Assembly (NCBI RefSeq): GCF_024704385.1
Contig: NZ_JAJDFX010000002.1
Coordinates: forward strand, 1,550,001-1,614,000
DNA length: 64,000 nt
From: Cellulomonas sp. P24
GTDB lineage: Bacteria > Actinomycetota > Actinomycetes > Actinomycetales > Cellulomonadaceae
Direction: 5' to 3'
The position numbers and the translations under genes are program-made. Shown in pieces: positions 1 to 9,600 of this stretch. Under the pieces are notes generated by a model. The model did not search any database, had not been told where the DNA came from, and saw only the letters and a program-made list of their open reading frames with translations. Numbering within the stretch: the first letter of the stretch is position 1; the number at the start of each line of letters is the position of its first letter.

Positions 1-307
1 CCTGCGGGCTGCGATCCGACCGTCCGCGCACCGCCTCCCAGAGGCCGTCGTCGACGTCGACATGGGCCACCTGACCGCGGGCATGCACACCGGCGTCGGT
101 TCGCCCCGCCACGGTCAGGCGCGGCGTCGGCAGACCGGGACGCGCCGTCCGCAGCACCAGAGCGAGCGCATCCTCGACGACGCCCTGAACGGTCCGGCGT
201 CCCGGCTGCCGGGCCCAGCCGGCGAAGTCGGTGCCGTCGTAGGAGAGGTCGAGGCGGATCCGGATCACGCAGGCAACGGTACCGATCGGCACCGCCTCGA
301 CGGGCAC
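1..307 (-). CDS. truA: tRNA pseudouridine synthase A (TruA), N-terminal part; gene runs off the left edge
   Basis: TruA isomerises uridines 38-40 in the anticodon arm of tRNAs. About 102 codons are present. The N-terminal RNA-binding strand ([14 protein letters not shown]) is followed by the catalytic motif [14 protein letters not shown] with the nucleophilic Asp. The C-terminal two thirds lie outside the window. The GTG at 307 is chosen because a GGGAG Shine-Dalgarno sits 8 nt upstream. In-frame GTGs at 292 and 268 lack one, although 268 would give a more usual short N-terminus. The gene follows the carboxypeptidase gene on the same strand, at the distal end of the ribosomal cluster where truA usually follows rplQ. 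Confidence 0.9.
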   Translation of the reverse strand, partial: MPVEAVPIGTVACVIRIRLDLSYDGTDFAGWARQPGRRTVQGVVEDALALVLRTARPGLPTPRLTVAGRTDAGVHARGQVAHVDVDDGLWEAVRGRSDRSPQ

Positions 308-471
308 CGGACCGGCTCCCGCCACGACGTCAGACGTCGAACGACAACGCCAGACCCGCACCACGTCGTCAGGCCCCGCACGACGCACCAGGGTGCCGGT
401 CGTGCGCGCCACGGCCCGTCGCGAGCGGACCGCTCAACCGGTCGCGGCGGCGCCGGCGTCACCGAGCCCGA

Positions 472-1539
472 TCAGCGGACGTACTCGAAGTGCCACGGCT
501 CCGGGTTGCCGCCGTTCTGCAGCGCCCACTCCGGTGCCGCCCAGCCGAACCGCGGTCCGTTCGCCACCATCCACTCGTAGCCTGGCGTCCCGAAGCCGTA
601 GAGCGGGTTCCCGTCCGCCCCGACGGCGTCGTCGATGTCGATCGCCTTCCCCCAGCCGTGGTTGGAGGTCCCCGGGATCGCCGCGCGCGGGGACCCGTAG
701 CGCGCGAAGGTCGCGACCTGCTGGTCGTAGGAGCGGTAGCACGACTCCGGCCACGGATCGATCGGCAGCGGGATCCCGAACTGTGCGCGGTACGCGTCGG
801 AGAATGCGACGAGGTCCGGGAGCGCGCGGCACAGGACCTGGTGATCGCTGAGGAACGGGATGTCGCACAGCAGCGAGGGGTCGACGCGACCGTTCGAGCC
901 GTCGTACGTCGCAGCCGCCGCGACCGGGGTGGTGGCGGCCGCGGCACGCTGGGCCGATGCGGCTTCGGCGGCCGCGCTCGCCTCAGCCGCGGCACTGGCC
1001 TCAGCCGCTGCGCTCACCACGGCAGCGGCGCTTGCCTCGGCCGCTGCGCTGGCCCGGGCTGTCGCCGCCGCGTCGGCGTCGCGAGCAGACTGCCACGCGG
1101 CCTGAGCGCGTCGCAGCGCGTCGATCGCCGCACGAAGGTCCTCGGCCGCGGAGGTCAGGCGATCGACGTCGGCGTGCGTCGGCGTGCCCGCGAGCATCGG
1201 CCGCGAGGTCGTGAGCGCGACCTGCACGGCCCGACGTTCGCCGTCAGCCGTCGTGACCGTGTCCGTCGCCGCGACCAGCGAGTCCGCCGTGTCCACGAGC
1301 CCGGCAAGGACGTCACGTGCGGACCGGGCACCGGCCGCGTCCGCCGCCGCGACGCGCGCGTCGGCCTCCCGTACCTGGGCCGACGCTGCGCGCTGGTCCG
1401 CGACGGTGAACCACGCGGTCACGGCGAGACAGAGGACGGCGACGACGGCGACGACCGGGTGGGCCCGCGACGACCGCGCGACCATCCGCACGGCTCTGGT
1501 CGTCGGCGAGCGGTGGCGTGGTCGCAGCGTCTGATTCAT
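472..1539 (-). CDS. membrane-anchored D-alanyl-D-alanine carboxypeptidase, VanY/peptidase M15 family
   Basis: Predicted zinc D,D-carboxypeptidase trimming peptidoglycan stem peptides outside the membrane. It has 355 aa. One membrane segment spans about residues 27-48, followed by a helical, probably coiled stalk (50-160), an Ala/Glu-rich repeat tract (about 162-200), then an M15 domain (about 220-355). Zinc and catalytic signatures are visible: SNHGWGKAID (H294, D301) and the terminal EPWHFEY (H350). Cys225, Cys237 and Cys267 lie in the domain. The ATG at 1539 is preceded by GAGGA; the reading frame is open 50 codons further upstream, but that stretch has no family-like sequence. It sits between the glucokinase-like gene (divergent) and truA, an uncommon insertion in the rplQ-truA interval. 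Confidence 0.88.
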   Translation of the reverse strand: MNQTLRPRHRSPTTRAVRMVARSSRAHPVVAVVAVLCLAVTAWFTVADQRAASAQVREADARVAAADAAGARSARDVLAGLVDTADSLVAATDTVTTADGERRAVQVALTTSRPMLAGTPTHADVDRLTSAAEDLRAAIDALRRAQAAWQSARDADAAATARASAAAEASAAAVVSAAAEASAAAEASAAAEAASAQRAAAATTPVAAAATYDGSNGRVDPSLLCDIPFLSDHQVLCRALPDLVAFSDAYRAQFGIPLPIDPWPESCYRSYDQQVATFARYGSPRAAIPGTSNHGWGKAIDIDDAVGADGNPLYGFGTPGYEWMVANGPRFGWAAPEWALQNGGNPEPWHFEYVR

Positions 1540-1652
1540 CCCGTCCTCGGAGGCCGGTCGATGCAGGTCGCACATGCAGCAGGTCGGACCGCACTCTACC
1601 CGAGGGGCGCTGAGATGCCGAAGGTACCTCGAGCGAGGCCGAGGGCGGCGGC

Positions 1653-1658
1653 TAGCCT
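1653..1658 (+). promoter_or_regulatory. -10 element of a leaderless promoter for the glucokinase-like gene
   Basis: TAGCCT ends 6 nt before the ATG at 1665 and no Shine-Dalgarno is present, so transcription would begin at or next to the start codon. The -35 region is weak. Leaderless messages are common in actinobacteria. The assignment is an inference from spacing. Confidence 0.45.
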
Positions 1659-1664
1659 GGACGG

Positions 1665-2429
1665 ATGGACGGACAAGGCCCGCGGACACTCGCAGTCGAC
1701 TGCGGGGGCAGCGGGATCAAGGCCTCGGTGCTGGATGCCGCCGGCACGATGCACGCACCTGCGGTACGCGTCCCGACGCCGTACCCCTTGCCTCCGGAGC
1801 GCCTGGTCGCGACCCTCGTGGAGATCGCCGCCGACCTCCCGGCAGCCGACCGCATCACGGTAGGGATGCCCGGGATGATCCGTCACGGCGTCGTCGTCGC
1901 GACCCCGCACTACGTCATGCGCTCGGGCCCGCACACCCGGTCCGATCCCGAGCTCGTCGAGGCCTGGGCTGGTTTCGACATGCAGGCGGCCGTCGCCGCC
2001 GCGCTCGGGATGGCTGCCCTCGTGCTCAACGACGCCGAGGTCCACGGCGCCGGCGTGATCTCCGGGACAGGCACCGAGCTCGTGCTCACTCTCGGGACCG
2101 GTCTGGGGAGCGCGCTCTTCGACGGAGGCGCGCTCGCCCCGCACCTCGAGCTGTCCCACGCACCGGTGCGTCGCGGGACCAGCTACGACTCGTACATCGG
2201 GCAGCTCGAGCGCGCACGCCTCGGGGACGCACTCTGGTCGCGGCGGGTACGTCGCGTGATCGAGGGGTTGCGGCCGGTCTTCTGGTGGGACCGCGTCTAC
2301 CTCGGGGGCGGCAACGCGAGGCGGGTGTCTCCGCAGGTGCTCGAACGCCTGGGTGACGACGTCGTCGTCGTCCCCAACCAGGCCGGCATCGTCGGTGGGG
2401 TCCGCGCCTGGAGCCTGCGGACGCCGTGA
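1665..2429 (+). CDS. ROK-family sugar kinase, polyphosphate glucokinase-like
   Basis: Predicted cytosolic kinase phosphorylating glucose, probably with polyphosphate and/or ATP. It has 254 aa, close to the size of actinobacterial PpgK. It shows the N-terminal phosphate loop DCGGSGIKAS (12-21), the catalytic Asp in LNDAEVHG (D123), the second phosphate motif LGTGLGSALF, ELSH where PpgK proteins have an ExGH, and a C-terminal GGGNAR plus NQAGIVGG. The Cys-rich zinc motif of many ROK repressors is absent and there is no HTH domain, so this is an enzyme rather than a regulator. It is the only plus-strand gene in the first 35 kb. PpgK versus another ROK hexokinase cannot be settled by eye. Confidence 0.8.
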   Translation: MDGQGPRTLAVDCGGSGIKASVLDAAGTMHAPAVRVPTPYPLPPERLVATLVEIAADLPAADRITVGMPGMIRHGVVVATPHYVMRSGPHTRSDPELVEAWAGFDMQAAVAAALGMAALVLNDAEVHGAGVISGTGTELVLTLGTGLGSALFDGGALAPHLELSHAPVRRGTSYDSYIGQLERARLGDALWSRRVRRVIEGLRPVFWWDRVYLGGGNARRVSPQVLERLGDDVVVVPNQAGIVGGVRAWSLRTP

Positions 2430-2500
2430 GGGCGCGGGCGCACCGTCGCGCCCGACGCGGGAGGGTCTCCGGCGCGGGACGCCTGTCGGGAGAACGCCGA

Positions 2501-2539
2501 ACGGCCCGTCCTCCGACCTGTGGTCGGGGGACGGGCCGT
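2501..2539. terminator. bidirectional terminator hairpin
   Basis: An 11-bp stem (ACGGCCCGTCC with GGACGGGCCGT) has an inner CCGAC/GTCGG pairing. It lies between the 3' ends of the convergent glucokinase-like gene and rplQ, so it can serve both strands. Confidence 0.8.
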
Positions 2540-2567
2540 CAGTGTCGGTCGCTCGGCGCGGAACCGA

Positions 2568-3113
2568 TCAGGCGTCGGCCTGCTCGGTGCCGGTCTCGTC
2601 GACAGGCGCTTCGGTCGGCTGCTCGGCGGTCTCCTCGACCGGAGCCTCCTCGACAGCCTCGACGACAGGGGTCTCCTCGACCTTCGTCGCCTTCGGCGCC
2701 GCTGCCTTCTTGGCGGCCTTCACGGCCTCCTTGACGACGGCCTGCTTCGGGCTGAGCGGCTCGAGCACGAGCTCGATCACGGCCATGGGGGCGTTGTCGC
2801 CCTTGCGCGGCGCAACCTTCGTGATCCGCGTGTAGCCGCCCTGACGCTCGGCGACGGCGGGGGCGATCTCGGAGAACAAGCGGTACACGACGTCCTTGCT
2901 CTTGACCGTCGTGAGAACGCGGCGGCGAGCGTGCAGGTCACCGCGCTTCGCGAAGGTGATCATCCGCTCGGCGAGCGGACGCATCCGCTTCGCCTTCGCC
3001 TCGGTCGTCGTGATCCGGCCGTGCTCGAACAGGCTCGTGACCAGGTTGGCCAGGATGATCCGCTCGTGAGCCGGTCCGCCACCGAGCCGGGGACCCTTGG
3101 TGGGGGTAGGCAT
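2568..3113 (-). CDS. rplQ: 50S ribosomal protein L17 with long acidic tail
   Basis: L17 is part of the large subunit near the peptide exit region. The first ~115 residues are the standard domain ([43 protein letters not shown]). Most bacterial L17 proteins stop near 120-130 aa. This one has 181 aa, with an Ala/Lys segment followed by a Glu/Thr/Val-rich acidic tail ([17 protein letters not shown]). Such tails occur in other high-GC Gram-positives. It is the last gene of the alpha operon, after rpoA, and is followed by a terminator hairpin. Confidence 0.97.
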   Translation of the reverse strand: MPTPTKGPRLGGGPAHERIILANLVTSLFEHGRITTTEAKAKRMRPLAERMITFAKRGDLHARRRVLTTVKSKDVVYRLFSEIAPAVAERQGGYTRITKVAPRKGDNAPMAVIELVLEPLSPKQAVVKEAVKAAKKAAAPKATKVEETPVVEAVEEAPVEETAEQPTEAPVDETGTEQADA

Positions 3114-3183
3114 GGTCTTTACTCCTCAGTTCCAGTGATGGGTCGCACGACGGGCCCGGAAGGCCCCTCGTGCGTTCCCGGCG

Positions 3184-4197
3184 TCAGTACTGCTCGTCCT
3201 CGGTCAGCTCGGCCTCGTCGCCGTCGTAGTACCCGGCGGCCGCCGTGGGGTCGAAGTCCAGCGGGCTGTCCTTGAGCGACAGGCCCAGCTCGGCCAGCTT
3301 CTCCTTGACCTCGGTGATGGACTTCGCACCGAAGTTGCGGATGTCCAGCAGGTCGGCCTCGCTGCGACCCACGAGCTCACCCACGCTGTGGATGCCCTCA
3401 CGCTTGAGGCAGTTGTAGGACCGGATCGTGAGCTGCAGGTCCTCGATCGGCAGGGCGAGGTCGGCGGCGAGAGCGGCGTCCGTCGGCGACGGGCCGATCT
3501 CGATGCCCTCGGCCTCGACGTTGAGCTCGCGCGCCAGACCGAACAGCTCGACGAGCGTCTTGCCCGCCGAAGCGAGCGCGTCCCGCGGGGTGATCGCCGG
3601 CTTGGTCTCGACGTCGACGATCAGCTTGTCGAAGTCGGTCCGCTGCTCGACACGCGTCGCCTCGACCTTGTACGTCACCTTGAGCACCGGCGAGTAGATC
3701 GAGTCGATCGGCACGCGACCGATCTCGGCGTCGTAGGACTTGTTCTGGTTGGCGGACACGTAGCCGCGCCCACGCTCGACCGTGAGCTCGATCTCGAGCT
3801 TGCCCTTGTCGTTGAGCGTCGCGATGTGGAGCTCGGGGTTGTGCACCTCGACGCCGGCCGGCGGGACGATGTCCGCGGCGGTCACCACGCCGCCACCCTG
3901 CTTGCGCAGGTACATGACGACCGGCTCGTCGTTCTCCGAGGAGACGACCAGCTTCTTGATGCTGAGGATGATCTCGGTGACATCCTCCTTGACACCCGGG
4001 ACCGTGGTGAACTCGTGGAGGACACCGTCGATCCGGATCGACGTCACCGCTGCACCAGGGATCGACGACAGCAGCGTGCGCCGCAGCGAGTTCCCGAGGG
4101 TGTAGCCGAAGCCGGGCTCCAGCGGCTCGATGGAGAACCGCGACCGGTACTCCGAGATGACCTCTTCGGTCAGGGTGGGGCGCTGTGCGATGAGCAC
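3184..4197 (-). CDS. rpoA: DNA-directed RNA polymerase alpha subunit
   Basis: Alpha nucleates polymerase assembly and contacts UP elements and activators. It has 337 aa. The N-terminal dimerisation domain starts [13 protein letters not shown] (GTG start, AAAGGAA upstream) and includes [16 protein letters not shown]. The C-terminal domain contains [20 protein letters not shown] and [17 protein letters not shown], the helix-hairpin-helix DNA-binding part. The acidic tail ends TEDEQY. A 180-nt spacer separates it from rpsK, where rpsD usually lies. Confidence 0.98.
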   Translation of the reverse strand: MLIAQRPTLTEEVISEYRSRFSIEPLEPGFGYTLGNSLRRTLLSSIPGAAVTSIRIDGVLHEFTTVPGVKEDVTEIILSIKKLVVSSENDEPVVMYLRKQGGGVVTAADIVPPAGVEVHNPELHIATLNDKGKLEIELTVERGRGYVSANQNKSYDAEIGRVPIDSIYSPVLKVTYKVEATRVEQRTDFDKLIVDVETKPAITPRDALASAGKTLVELFGLARELNVEAEGIEIGPSPTDAALAADLALPIEDLQLTIRSYNCLKREGIHSVGELVGRSEADLLDIRNFGAKSITEVKEKLAELGLSLKDSPLDFDPTAAAGYYDGDEAELTEDEQY

Positions 4198-4288
4198 GTG
4201 TGATTCCTTTCAGCGGGCGTCCGCCATATGACGCCCTGCAGATCTGACGACCAGCCGGGTCTCGGTCTACCCGGACAGGTGCCGTGAC

Positions 4289-4318
4289 GCGGGTCCCCGG
4301 GACATCCCTGGGACCCGC
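4289..4318 (-). other. hairpin in the rpsK-rpoA spacer
   Basis: A 9-bp stem (GCGGGTCCC with GGGACCCGC) surrounds a short inner pairing. Read on the minus strand it lies between rpsK and rpoA. No U-tract follows, so it may be an attenuator or processing site rather than a full terminator. The surrounding 180-nt spacer (4198-4377) holds no ORF resembling rpsD. Confidence 0.45.
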
Positions 4319-4377
4319 ACCACGGTCAAGCTGCTGTCGCACCGACCGACGCACGCGCGCGGTCGGCGGGAGTGGGG

Positions 4378-4779
4378 TCAGACGCGGCGACGCTTGGGCG
4401 GACGGCACCCGTTGTGAGCCTGGGGCGTGACATCCTGGATCGAGCCGACCTCGAGCCCGGTCGCCTGAAGCGACCGGATCGCGGTCTCACGGCCGGAGCC
4501 GGGGCCCTTGACGAAGACGTCGACCTTCTTCATGCCGTGCTCCTGTGCCCGGCGCGCTGCAGCCTCAGCGGCGAGCTGCGCGGCGAACGGGGTCGACTTG
4601 CGCGACCCCTTGAAGCCGACCTGGCCCGACGAGGCCCAGGCGATGACGGCACCGGTCGGGTCCGTGATCGACACGATGGTGTTGTTGAACGTGCTCTTGA
4701 TGTGCGCCTGGCCGTGGGAGACGTTCTTCTTCTCCTTGCGGCGCGGCTTGCGCACGGCGGTACGGGTCTTGGGAGGCAT
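4378..4779 (-). CDS. rpsK: 30S ribosomal protein S11
   Basis: S11 lies on the small-subunit platform near the E site. It has 133 aa with an Arg/Lys-rich N-terminus, [17 protein letters not shown], a [14 protein letters not shown] core and the conserved C-terminus [10 protein letters not shown]. The ATG is preceded by GAGAGAAC. It lies 92 nt downstream of rpsM in the alpha operon. In most relatives the next gene would be rpsD; here it is rpoA. Confidence 0.98.
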   Translation of the reverse strand: MPPKTRTAVRKPRRKEKKNVSHGQAHIKSTFNNTIVSITDPTGAVIAWASSGQVGFKGSRKSTPFAAQLAAEAAARRAQEHGMKKVDVFVKGPGSGRETAIRSLQATGLEVGSIQDVTPQAHNGCRPPKRRRV

Positions 4780-4871
4780 CTGCTGTGTTCTCTCTCGGTT
4801 CGAGGTCGGCTGGCCGCCGGTCCGCCCGATGCGTTGGGGCTCTCACCCCGGCATCGTCGGACCGATGCGTG

Positions 4872-5252
4872 CTACTTGCGACCGGCCTTCTTCTTGCCGG
4901 CGACGGTGCGCTTCGGGCCCTTGCGGGTACGCGCGTTGGTCTTGGTGCGCTGTCCGCGCACGGGGAGTCCACGGCGGTGCCGCAGGCCCTGGTAGCAGCC
5001 GATCTCGACCTTGCGACGGATGTCCGCCGCAACCTCGCGGCGCAGATCACCCTCGAGCTTGAAGTTGCCCTCGAGGAAGTCGCGGAGCACAAGGAGGTCA
5101 GCGTCGCTGAGGTCCTTGACCCTGATGTCCGGGCTGATCCCGGTTGCGGCCAGCGCCTGGTGGGCGCGGGTACGGCCAACGCCGTAGATGTAGGTGAGCG
5201 CGATCTCCAGCCGCTTCTCGCGGGGGAGGTCGACGCCGACAAGACGTGCCAT
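4872..5252 (-). CDS. rpsM: 30S ribosomal protein S13
   Basis: S13 forms inter-subunit bridges and contacts P-site tRNA. It has 126 aa: [20 protein letters not shown], the helix-hairpin-helix [31 protein letters not shown] and a Lys-rich tail. The start at 5252 is fixed by homology and an AGGAG 10 nt upstream; the open frame extends 29 codons further but is not S13-like. The 167-nt gap to infA lacks rpmJ. Confidence 0.97.
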   Translation of the reverse strand: MARLVGVDLPREKRLEIALTYIYGVGRTRAHQALAATGISPDIRVKDLSDADLLVLRDFLEGNFKLEGDLRREVAADIRRKVEIGCYQGLRHRRGLPVRGQRTKTNARTRKGPKRTVAGKKKAGRK

Positions 5253-5419
5253 GTTCCGGGGAACTCCTGTACTGCCGCGGAGGTCTGCCGCACCACCCTC
5301 CCGCGTGCTGCGGGCCCCGGCCTCCGACCGAGGGTTCACCGTCGTCGGCCGACAGGCCGGGCTCCGGAGTGGTGGTGCGCTGATCCAGGACGACGAGGCC
5401 CTGGAATTCTCTCGAGCGA

Positions 5420-5641
5420 TTACTTGTAGCGGTAGACGATCCGACCGCGGGACAGGTCGTACGGGCTCAGCTCCACGACCACGCGATCCTCGGGGAGGAT
5501 CCGGATGTAGTGCTGGCGCATCTTTCCCGAGATGTGGGCGAGCACCCTGTGACCGTTGCTCAGCTCGACGCGGAACATCGCGTTGGGGAGAGCCTCGACC
5601 ACGCTGCCCTCGATCTCGATGACACCGTCCTTCTTCGCCAT
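5420..5641 (-). CDS. infA: translation initiation factor IF-1
   Basis: IF-1 binds the ribosomal A site during initiation. It is a 73-aa OB fold, [12 protein letters not shown]...[37 protein letters not shown], nearly identical to the family consensus. The start at 5641 is set by the conserved MAKKDG and an adjacent GGAGG. An upstream in-frame start 14 codons earlier is rejected. It follows map on the same strand after 248 nt that hold a candidate promoter. Confidence 0.98.
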   Translation of the reverse strand: MAKKDGVIEIEGSVVEALPNAMFRVELSNGHRVLAHISGKMRQHYIRILPEDRVVVELSPYDLSRGRIVYRYK

Positions 5642-5772
5642 ATCCTCCGCTAACTCTCTGGGACTTCGATCCATCCGCGGCACGACGCGAACAACCCGTC
5701 AGGGTCGATCCTCGTGCTCATGGATTGGCGTGCGCGTGGGCGAGTTCGCCGGCGGCACACGCCCAACCAGCG

Positions 5773-5801
5773 ATGCTACGCCATCGCACACGATCGGCGA
5801 A
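5773..5801 (-). promoter_or_regulatory. candidate promoter of the infA-rpsM-rpsK-rpoA-rplQ group
   Basis: TTCGCC, 17 nt, TAGCAT reads toward infA and predicts a leader of about 125 nt. The -10 is good, the -35 partial. The rest of the 248-nt map-infA spacer shows only an alternative TTGACG...GACCAT pair slightly upstream. Confidence 0.5.
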
Positions 5802-5889
5802 ACGGACGCATGGTCCGCGATCGTCCGGTCAGCGTCAACGCTGTCCACGCCATCCAGTCCGTCGGCGCCACACGCGCCGTGCGTCGACC

Positions 5890-6730
5890 TCACTCGAGCG
5901 CGGCCACCGTCACGCCGAGCTCTGCGAGCCGTGCCGCTCCCCCGTCGTGCGCCGTCAGCACCCAGATGCCGTCATCGAGGACGGCCACCGTGTGCTCCCA
6001 GTGGGATGCGCGCGCCCCGTCGTCGGTGACGACCGTCCAGTCGTCCTCGAGCACCTGCGTGAACCTCGCCCCGCGCGTGATCATCGGCTCCACCGCGACG
6101 CACAGCCCGGGCCGGATGCGCGCGCCACGGTCCCGGGTCCGGTAGTTCAGCACCTCGGGCGGCTCGTGCATCGACCGGCCGATCCCGTGCCCGACGTACT
6201 CCTGCACGATCCCGTACGGCTGGCCCCCCGTTCACCGCCCTCTCAGCGGCCTCGACCACGTCCTCGACGGCGTCGCCGACCGCACCGAGCCGATCGGCCG
6301 TGGCGAGTGCGGCGATCCCGGCCCACATGGCGCGCTCGGTGAGGTCCGACACGGCGACGTCTGCCGGGTCGGACGCACCGAGCACGAACGTCAGTGCCGA
6401 GTCGCCGTGCCACCCGTCCACGATCGCCCCGCAGTCCACCGAGACCAGATCGCCCTCGGCGAGCACGCGGGAGCCCGGGATGCCGTGCACGACCTCGTCG
6501 TTGACGGACACGCACACCGTCGCCGGGTACCCGTGGTAGCCGAGGAACGACGGCGTGGCCCCGGCCGTGCGGATCGACTCGGCCGCGATGCCGTCGAGCT
6601 CGGCGGTCGTCATGCCCGGTTCCGCGGACGCCCGCACCGCCGCCAGGGTGTCGGCGACCACCAGTCCGGCCTGGCGCATGGCACGCACCTGGTCCGCGGT
6701 CTTGTAGGTGACCCGTTCCCGTCCGAACAC
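5890..6730 (-). pseudogene. map: type I methionine aminopeptidase, interrupted by a one-base frameshift
   Basis: MetAP removes the initiator Met from nascent proteins. The first part (from 6730) reads MFGRERVTYKTADQ...HGYPATVCVSVNDEVVHGIPG...VSVDCGAIVDGWHGDSALTF and contains the metal-binding Asp residues. It runs to ERAVNGG near 6230 and then leaves the family frame. The continuation, in the -1 register, is QPYGIVQEYVGHGIGRSMHEPPEVLNY...CVAVEPMI...SHWEHTVAV, with the metal-binding His and Glu residues, ending at 5890. Removing one base from the C6 run at 6224-6229 rejoins them into about 279 aa. All catalytic residues survive across the two frames, so a sequencing error or very recent mutation is more likely than an old pseudogene. 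It starts 5 nt after the adk stop. Confidence 0.9.
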
Positions 6731-6735
6731 GCAGG

Positions 6736-7314
6736 TCAGCCGATCTGCTCAGCCAACGCGGTGAGCATCCGTTCGGTGACCTCGTCGATCTCCCCGATCC
6801 CATCGACACGGACGAGCAGACCCCGCTCTGCGTAGAGGTTCGCGATCGGCGCCGTCTGCGCGCGGTACACCTCGAGGCGGTGACGGATCACCGGCTCGGT
6901 GTCGTCCGCCCGGCCCTCGATCGCGGCGCGGTTGAGCAGGCGCTCGACGACGACATCCGTGTCCGCGGTCAGCTCGATCGCGGCGTCCAGCTGGGTCCCG
7001 GCCTGCGCCATCGCGGCGTCGAGGGCAGCCACCTGGGCGGCGTTCCGCGGGTAGCCGTCGAGAAGGAACCCGTCGCGCGCGTCGTCGTGCAGCAGGCGAT
7101 CACGCACGAGCGCGTCGGTCAGCTCGTCCGGGACCAGAGCCCCCGCGGACGTGAACTCCTGGACCTGGCGACCGAGGTCGGTGCCGTCCTTGATGTTGGC
7201 CCGGAAGATGTCGCCGGTCGAGATCGCCGGGATCCCGATGCGCTCGGCGAGCCGCAGCGCCTGCGTGCCCTTGCCCGCGCCAGGAGGCCCCAGCAGGACC
7301 AGACGTGCACTCAT
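6736..7314 (-). CDS. adk: adenylate kinase
   Basis: Interconverts ATP + AMP and 2 ADP. It has 192 aa, the short-lid form usual in actinobacteria, without the Cys4 zinc lid. It shows [19 protein letters not shown] (P-loop), the AMP-site [19 protein letters not shown], and [22 protein letters not shown]. The ATG at 7314 overlaps the secY stop by 4 nt (ATGA), indicating translational coupling. The frame is open upstream inside secY, but that sequence is a shadow. Confidence 0.97.
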   Translation of the reverse strand: MSARLVLLGPPGAGKGTQALRLAERIGIPAISTGDIFRANIKDGTDLGRQVQEFTSAGALVPDELTDALVRDRLLHDDARDGFLLDGYPRNAAQVAALDAAMAQAGTQLDAAIELTADTDVVVERLLNRAAIEGRADDTEPVIRHRLEVYRAQTAPIANLYAERGLLVRVDGIGEIDEVTERMLTALAEQIG

Positions 7315-8609
7315 CGCAAGAACCCTTCGTAGTGACGTTGCTGCAGCTGCGACTCGATCTGCTTGACGGTCTCGAGCCCGACGCCGACGACGATGATGAT
7401 CGACGTGCCGCCGAACGGGATGTTGGTCGTGATACCGAGGGCGATGAACAGGATCGTCGGCAGGAGCGCGACGATGGCCAGGTACAGCGAACCCGGTGCC
7501 GTGATGCGCGAGATCACGAAGTCCAGGTACTCGGCGGTCGGGCGGCCGGCCCGGATGCCCGGGATGAACCCGCCGTACTTCTTCATGTTGTCGGCGACCT
7601 CGTCCGGGTTGAACGTGATCGCGGTGTAGAAGTACGCGAAGAAGATGATCAGCACCACGTAGAGCGAGATGTGCAGCGGCGCCGACTGCGAGACCAGGTT
7701 GTTGCGCACCCACAGCACCCAGCCCGTGGTGCTCTGGGAGAACTGCGCGACCAGCCCGGGCACGGCGAGGAGCGACGACGCGAAGATGACCGGGATGACG
7801 CCGGCCATGTTGATCTTGATCGGGATGTAGGTGCTCGAGCCCCCGTACATCTTGCGTCCGACCATGCGCTTGGCGTACTGGACGGGCACCCGACGCATCG
7901 ACTGCTCGACGAACACGACCAGTCCGACCACGAGCACCGACATCGCGAGGACCGCGATGAACTTGCTGACGCCGTTGTCACCGCCGGCGATCGACCACAG
8001 CGCCGTGGGGAACTTCGCCGCGATGGACGTGAAGATCAGGAGCGACATGCCGTTGCCGATGCCACGCTCCGAGATGAGCTCGCCGAGCCACATGATCAGG
8101 CCGGTACCGGCGGTCATGGTGAGCACCATGATGAGGATCGTCGTGACGCTGTTGTCGGGGATCACGCTGACGCTGCACCCCGTGAACAGCTGGCCGGAAC
8201 GCGCCACGGTGATGACCGTCGTGGACTGCAGGATCGCGAGAGCGATCGTCAGGTACCGCGTGTACTGCGTGAGCTTCGCGGTACCGGACTGGCCCTCCTG
8301 GTGCAGGGCCTCGAAGCGGGGGATGACCACCCGCAGCAGCTGGATGATGATGCTGGCCGTGATGTACGGCATGATCCCGAGCGCGAAGACGCTCAGCTGG
8401 AGCAGCGCGCCACCGCTGAAGAGGTTGACGAGACCGAGGAGGTCGTTGGTCCCGGACGTCTGGGCGATGCACTCCTGGACGTTCTTGTACGAGACCCCGG
8501 GGGTCGGCAGGAACGACCCGATCCGGAAGACAACCATGACACCGATCGTGAACAGCAGCTTGCGCCGCAGATCCGGGGTCCGGAACGCCCGGACGAATGC
8601 GCTGAGCAC
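7311..8609 (-). CDS. secY: preprotein translocase subunit SecY
   Basis: Forms the channel of the Sec translocon in the inner membrane. It has 432 aa with ten hydrophobic segments. Family motifs include the N-terminal [56 protein letters not shown] and a C-terminal [12 protein letters not shown]. The GTG start has GGGAGGAG 6 nt upstream. It begins a new segment after the rplO terminator and is coupled to adk. Its partner SecE is encoded at 35030-35314. Confidence 0.98.
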   Translation of the reverse strand: MLSAFVRAFRTPDLRRKLLFTIGVMVVFRIGSFLPTPGVSYKNVQECIAQTSGTNDLLGLVNLFSGGALLQLSVFALGIMPYITASIIIQLLRVVIPRFEALHQEGQSGTAKLTQYTRYLTIALAILQSTTVITVARSGQLFTGCSVSVIPDNSVTTILIMVLTMTAGTGLIMWLGELISERGIGNGMSLLIFTSIAAKFPTALWSIAGGDNGVSKFIAVLAMSVLVVGLVVFVEQSMRRVPVQYAKRMVGRKMYGGSSTYIPIKINMAGVIPVIFASSLLAVPGLVAQFSQSTTGWVLWVRNNLVSQSAPLHISLYVVLIIFFAYFYTAITFNPDEVADNMKKYGGFIPGIRAGRPTAEYLDFVISRITAPGSLYLAIVALLPTILFIALGITTNIPFGGTSIIIVVGVGLETVKQIESQLQQRHYEGFLR

Positions 8610-8717
8610 CTGTACTCCTCCCGCCGCGTGGCGGTGTCGTGTGGTCGGGGCCCGGAGGTTCCCGACGATCGGCGAGGCCGACCACCGAGGACACTAACCG
8701 ATCCGGGCGGCGATGCG

Positions 8718-8762
8718 CGGACGGGACCGGCCCACGCTCGCGCGTCTGGCCGGTCCCGTCCG
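8718..8762 (-). terminator. terminator hairpin after rplO
   Basis: A 15-bp perfect stem (CGGACGGGACCGGCC with GGCCGGTCCCGTCCG) has a 15-nt loop and starts 4 nt after the rplO stop. It separates the spc ribosomal genes from secY. The ACACTA at 8691-8696 (TAGTGT on the minus strand) is a possible -10 for secY, without a convincing -35. Confidence 0.75.
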
Positions 8763-8766
8763 TCGA

Positions 8767-9414
8767 TCAGTCCTGCGCGATGGAGCCACCCGCAGCCAGG
8801 ATCTTCTCCTTGGCCGAGTCCGAGTAGGCGTCCACGGCGACCGTGAGCTTGACGGACAGCTCACCGGTTCCGAGCACCTTCACCGGTGCGCCCTTGCGCA
8901 CGGCACCCTTGGCGACGAGGTCGGCGATCGTGACCTCACCACCCTGGGGGTAGAGCTCCTCGAGCCGCTCCAGGTTCACGACCTGGAACTCGACCCGGAA
9001 GGGGTTGCGGAACCCGCGCAGCTTCGGGAGGCGCATGTGCATGGGCATCTGCCCACCCTCGAAGCGCTCGGGGATCTGGTAGCGAGCCTTCTGGCCCTTG
9101 GTACCGCGACCAGCCGTCTTGCCCTTCGAGGCCTCACCGCGACCGACGCGGGTCTTGGCCGTCTTCGCACCGGGAGCCGGGCGGAGGTGGTGCACGCGCA
9201 GCGTGCCGCCGTGCCCCTTCTCCTCGGCGGCCTCAGCGGCCTTCTTCGCCGCAGCCGGCTTCTTGGTGGCCTTGGCAGGCTTCGTGAGCAGCGCCTCGGC
9301 GGACTCCGCCTTGGCCTTGTCGGCCGCGGGCTTCGCCGTGGCCTTCTTGGCAGCCGGCTTCGTGGCCGTGGCCTCGGTCACCGTCTCGTCGACGTCGTTC
9401 TTCTTCTCAGCCAT
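8767..9414 (-). CDS. rplO: 50S ribosomal protein L15 with a Lys/Ala-rich N-terminal extension
   Basis: L15 is an early assembly protein of the large subunit. The conserved body starts near residue 69 ([49 protein letters not shown]). The 215-aa length exceeds the usual ~147 because of about 68 residues rich in Lys, Ala and Glu ([20 protein letters not shown]), resembling a histone-H1 tail. The ATG at 9414 lies 3 nt after the rpmD stop and no internal start with a good ribosome site was found, so the extension is probably translated. Confidence 0.96.
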   Translation of the reverse strand: MAEKKNDVDETVTEATATKPAAKKATAKPAADKAKAESAEALLTKPAKATKKPAAAKKAAEAAEEKGHGGTLRVHHLRPAPGAKTAKTRVGRGEASKGKTAGRGTKGQKARYQIPERFEGGQMPMHMRLPKLRGFRNPFRVEFQVVNLERLEELYPQGGEVTIADLVAKGAVRKGAPVKVLGTGELSVKLTVAVDAYSDSAKEKILAAGGSIAQD

Positions 9415-9417
9415 GAC

Positions 9418-9600
9418 TCACTCAACCTCCTCGACCGCGACGAGGTGCGTCACCGTGGCAACCATGCCGCGGATCTCCGGACGGTCCTCCTTGACGACGA
9501 CGTCGCCGATCCGCTTGAGGCCCAAGGAGCGCAGCGTGTCGCGCTGGTTCTGCTTGCCGCCGATGACGGACTTGGTCTGGGTGACCTTCAGACGCGCCAT
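9418..9600 (-). CDS. rpmD: 50S ribosomal protein L30
   Basis: Small large-subunit protein of 60 aa ([41 protein letters not shown]). The start at 9600 overlaps the rpsE stop by 1 nt (TGATG). It is the usual length for the family. Confidence 0.97.
   Translation of the reverse strand: MARLKVTQTKSVIGGKQNQRDTLRSLGLKRIGDVVVKEDRPEIRGMVATVTHLVAVEEVE

Noticed and set aside
5340-5419. Possible rpmJ between infA and rpsM
   Set aside because: Only 80 nt lie between the open frames (167 nt between true starts and stops) and no KVK...CxxC or RxGR-type L36 pattern can be read in any minus-strand frame.
6224-6229. Programmed frameshifting in map
   Set aside because: No slippery heptamer with a downstream pseudoknot is evident, and map is not known to be controlled this way. 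Indel or sequencing error is simpler.
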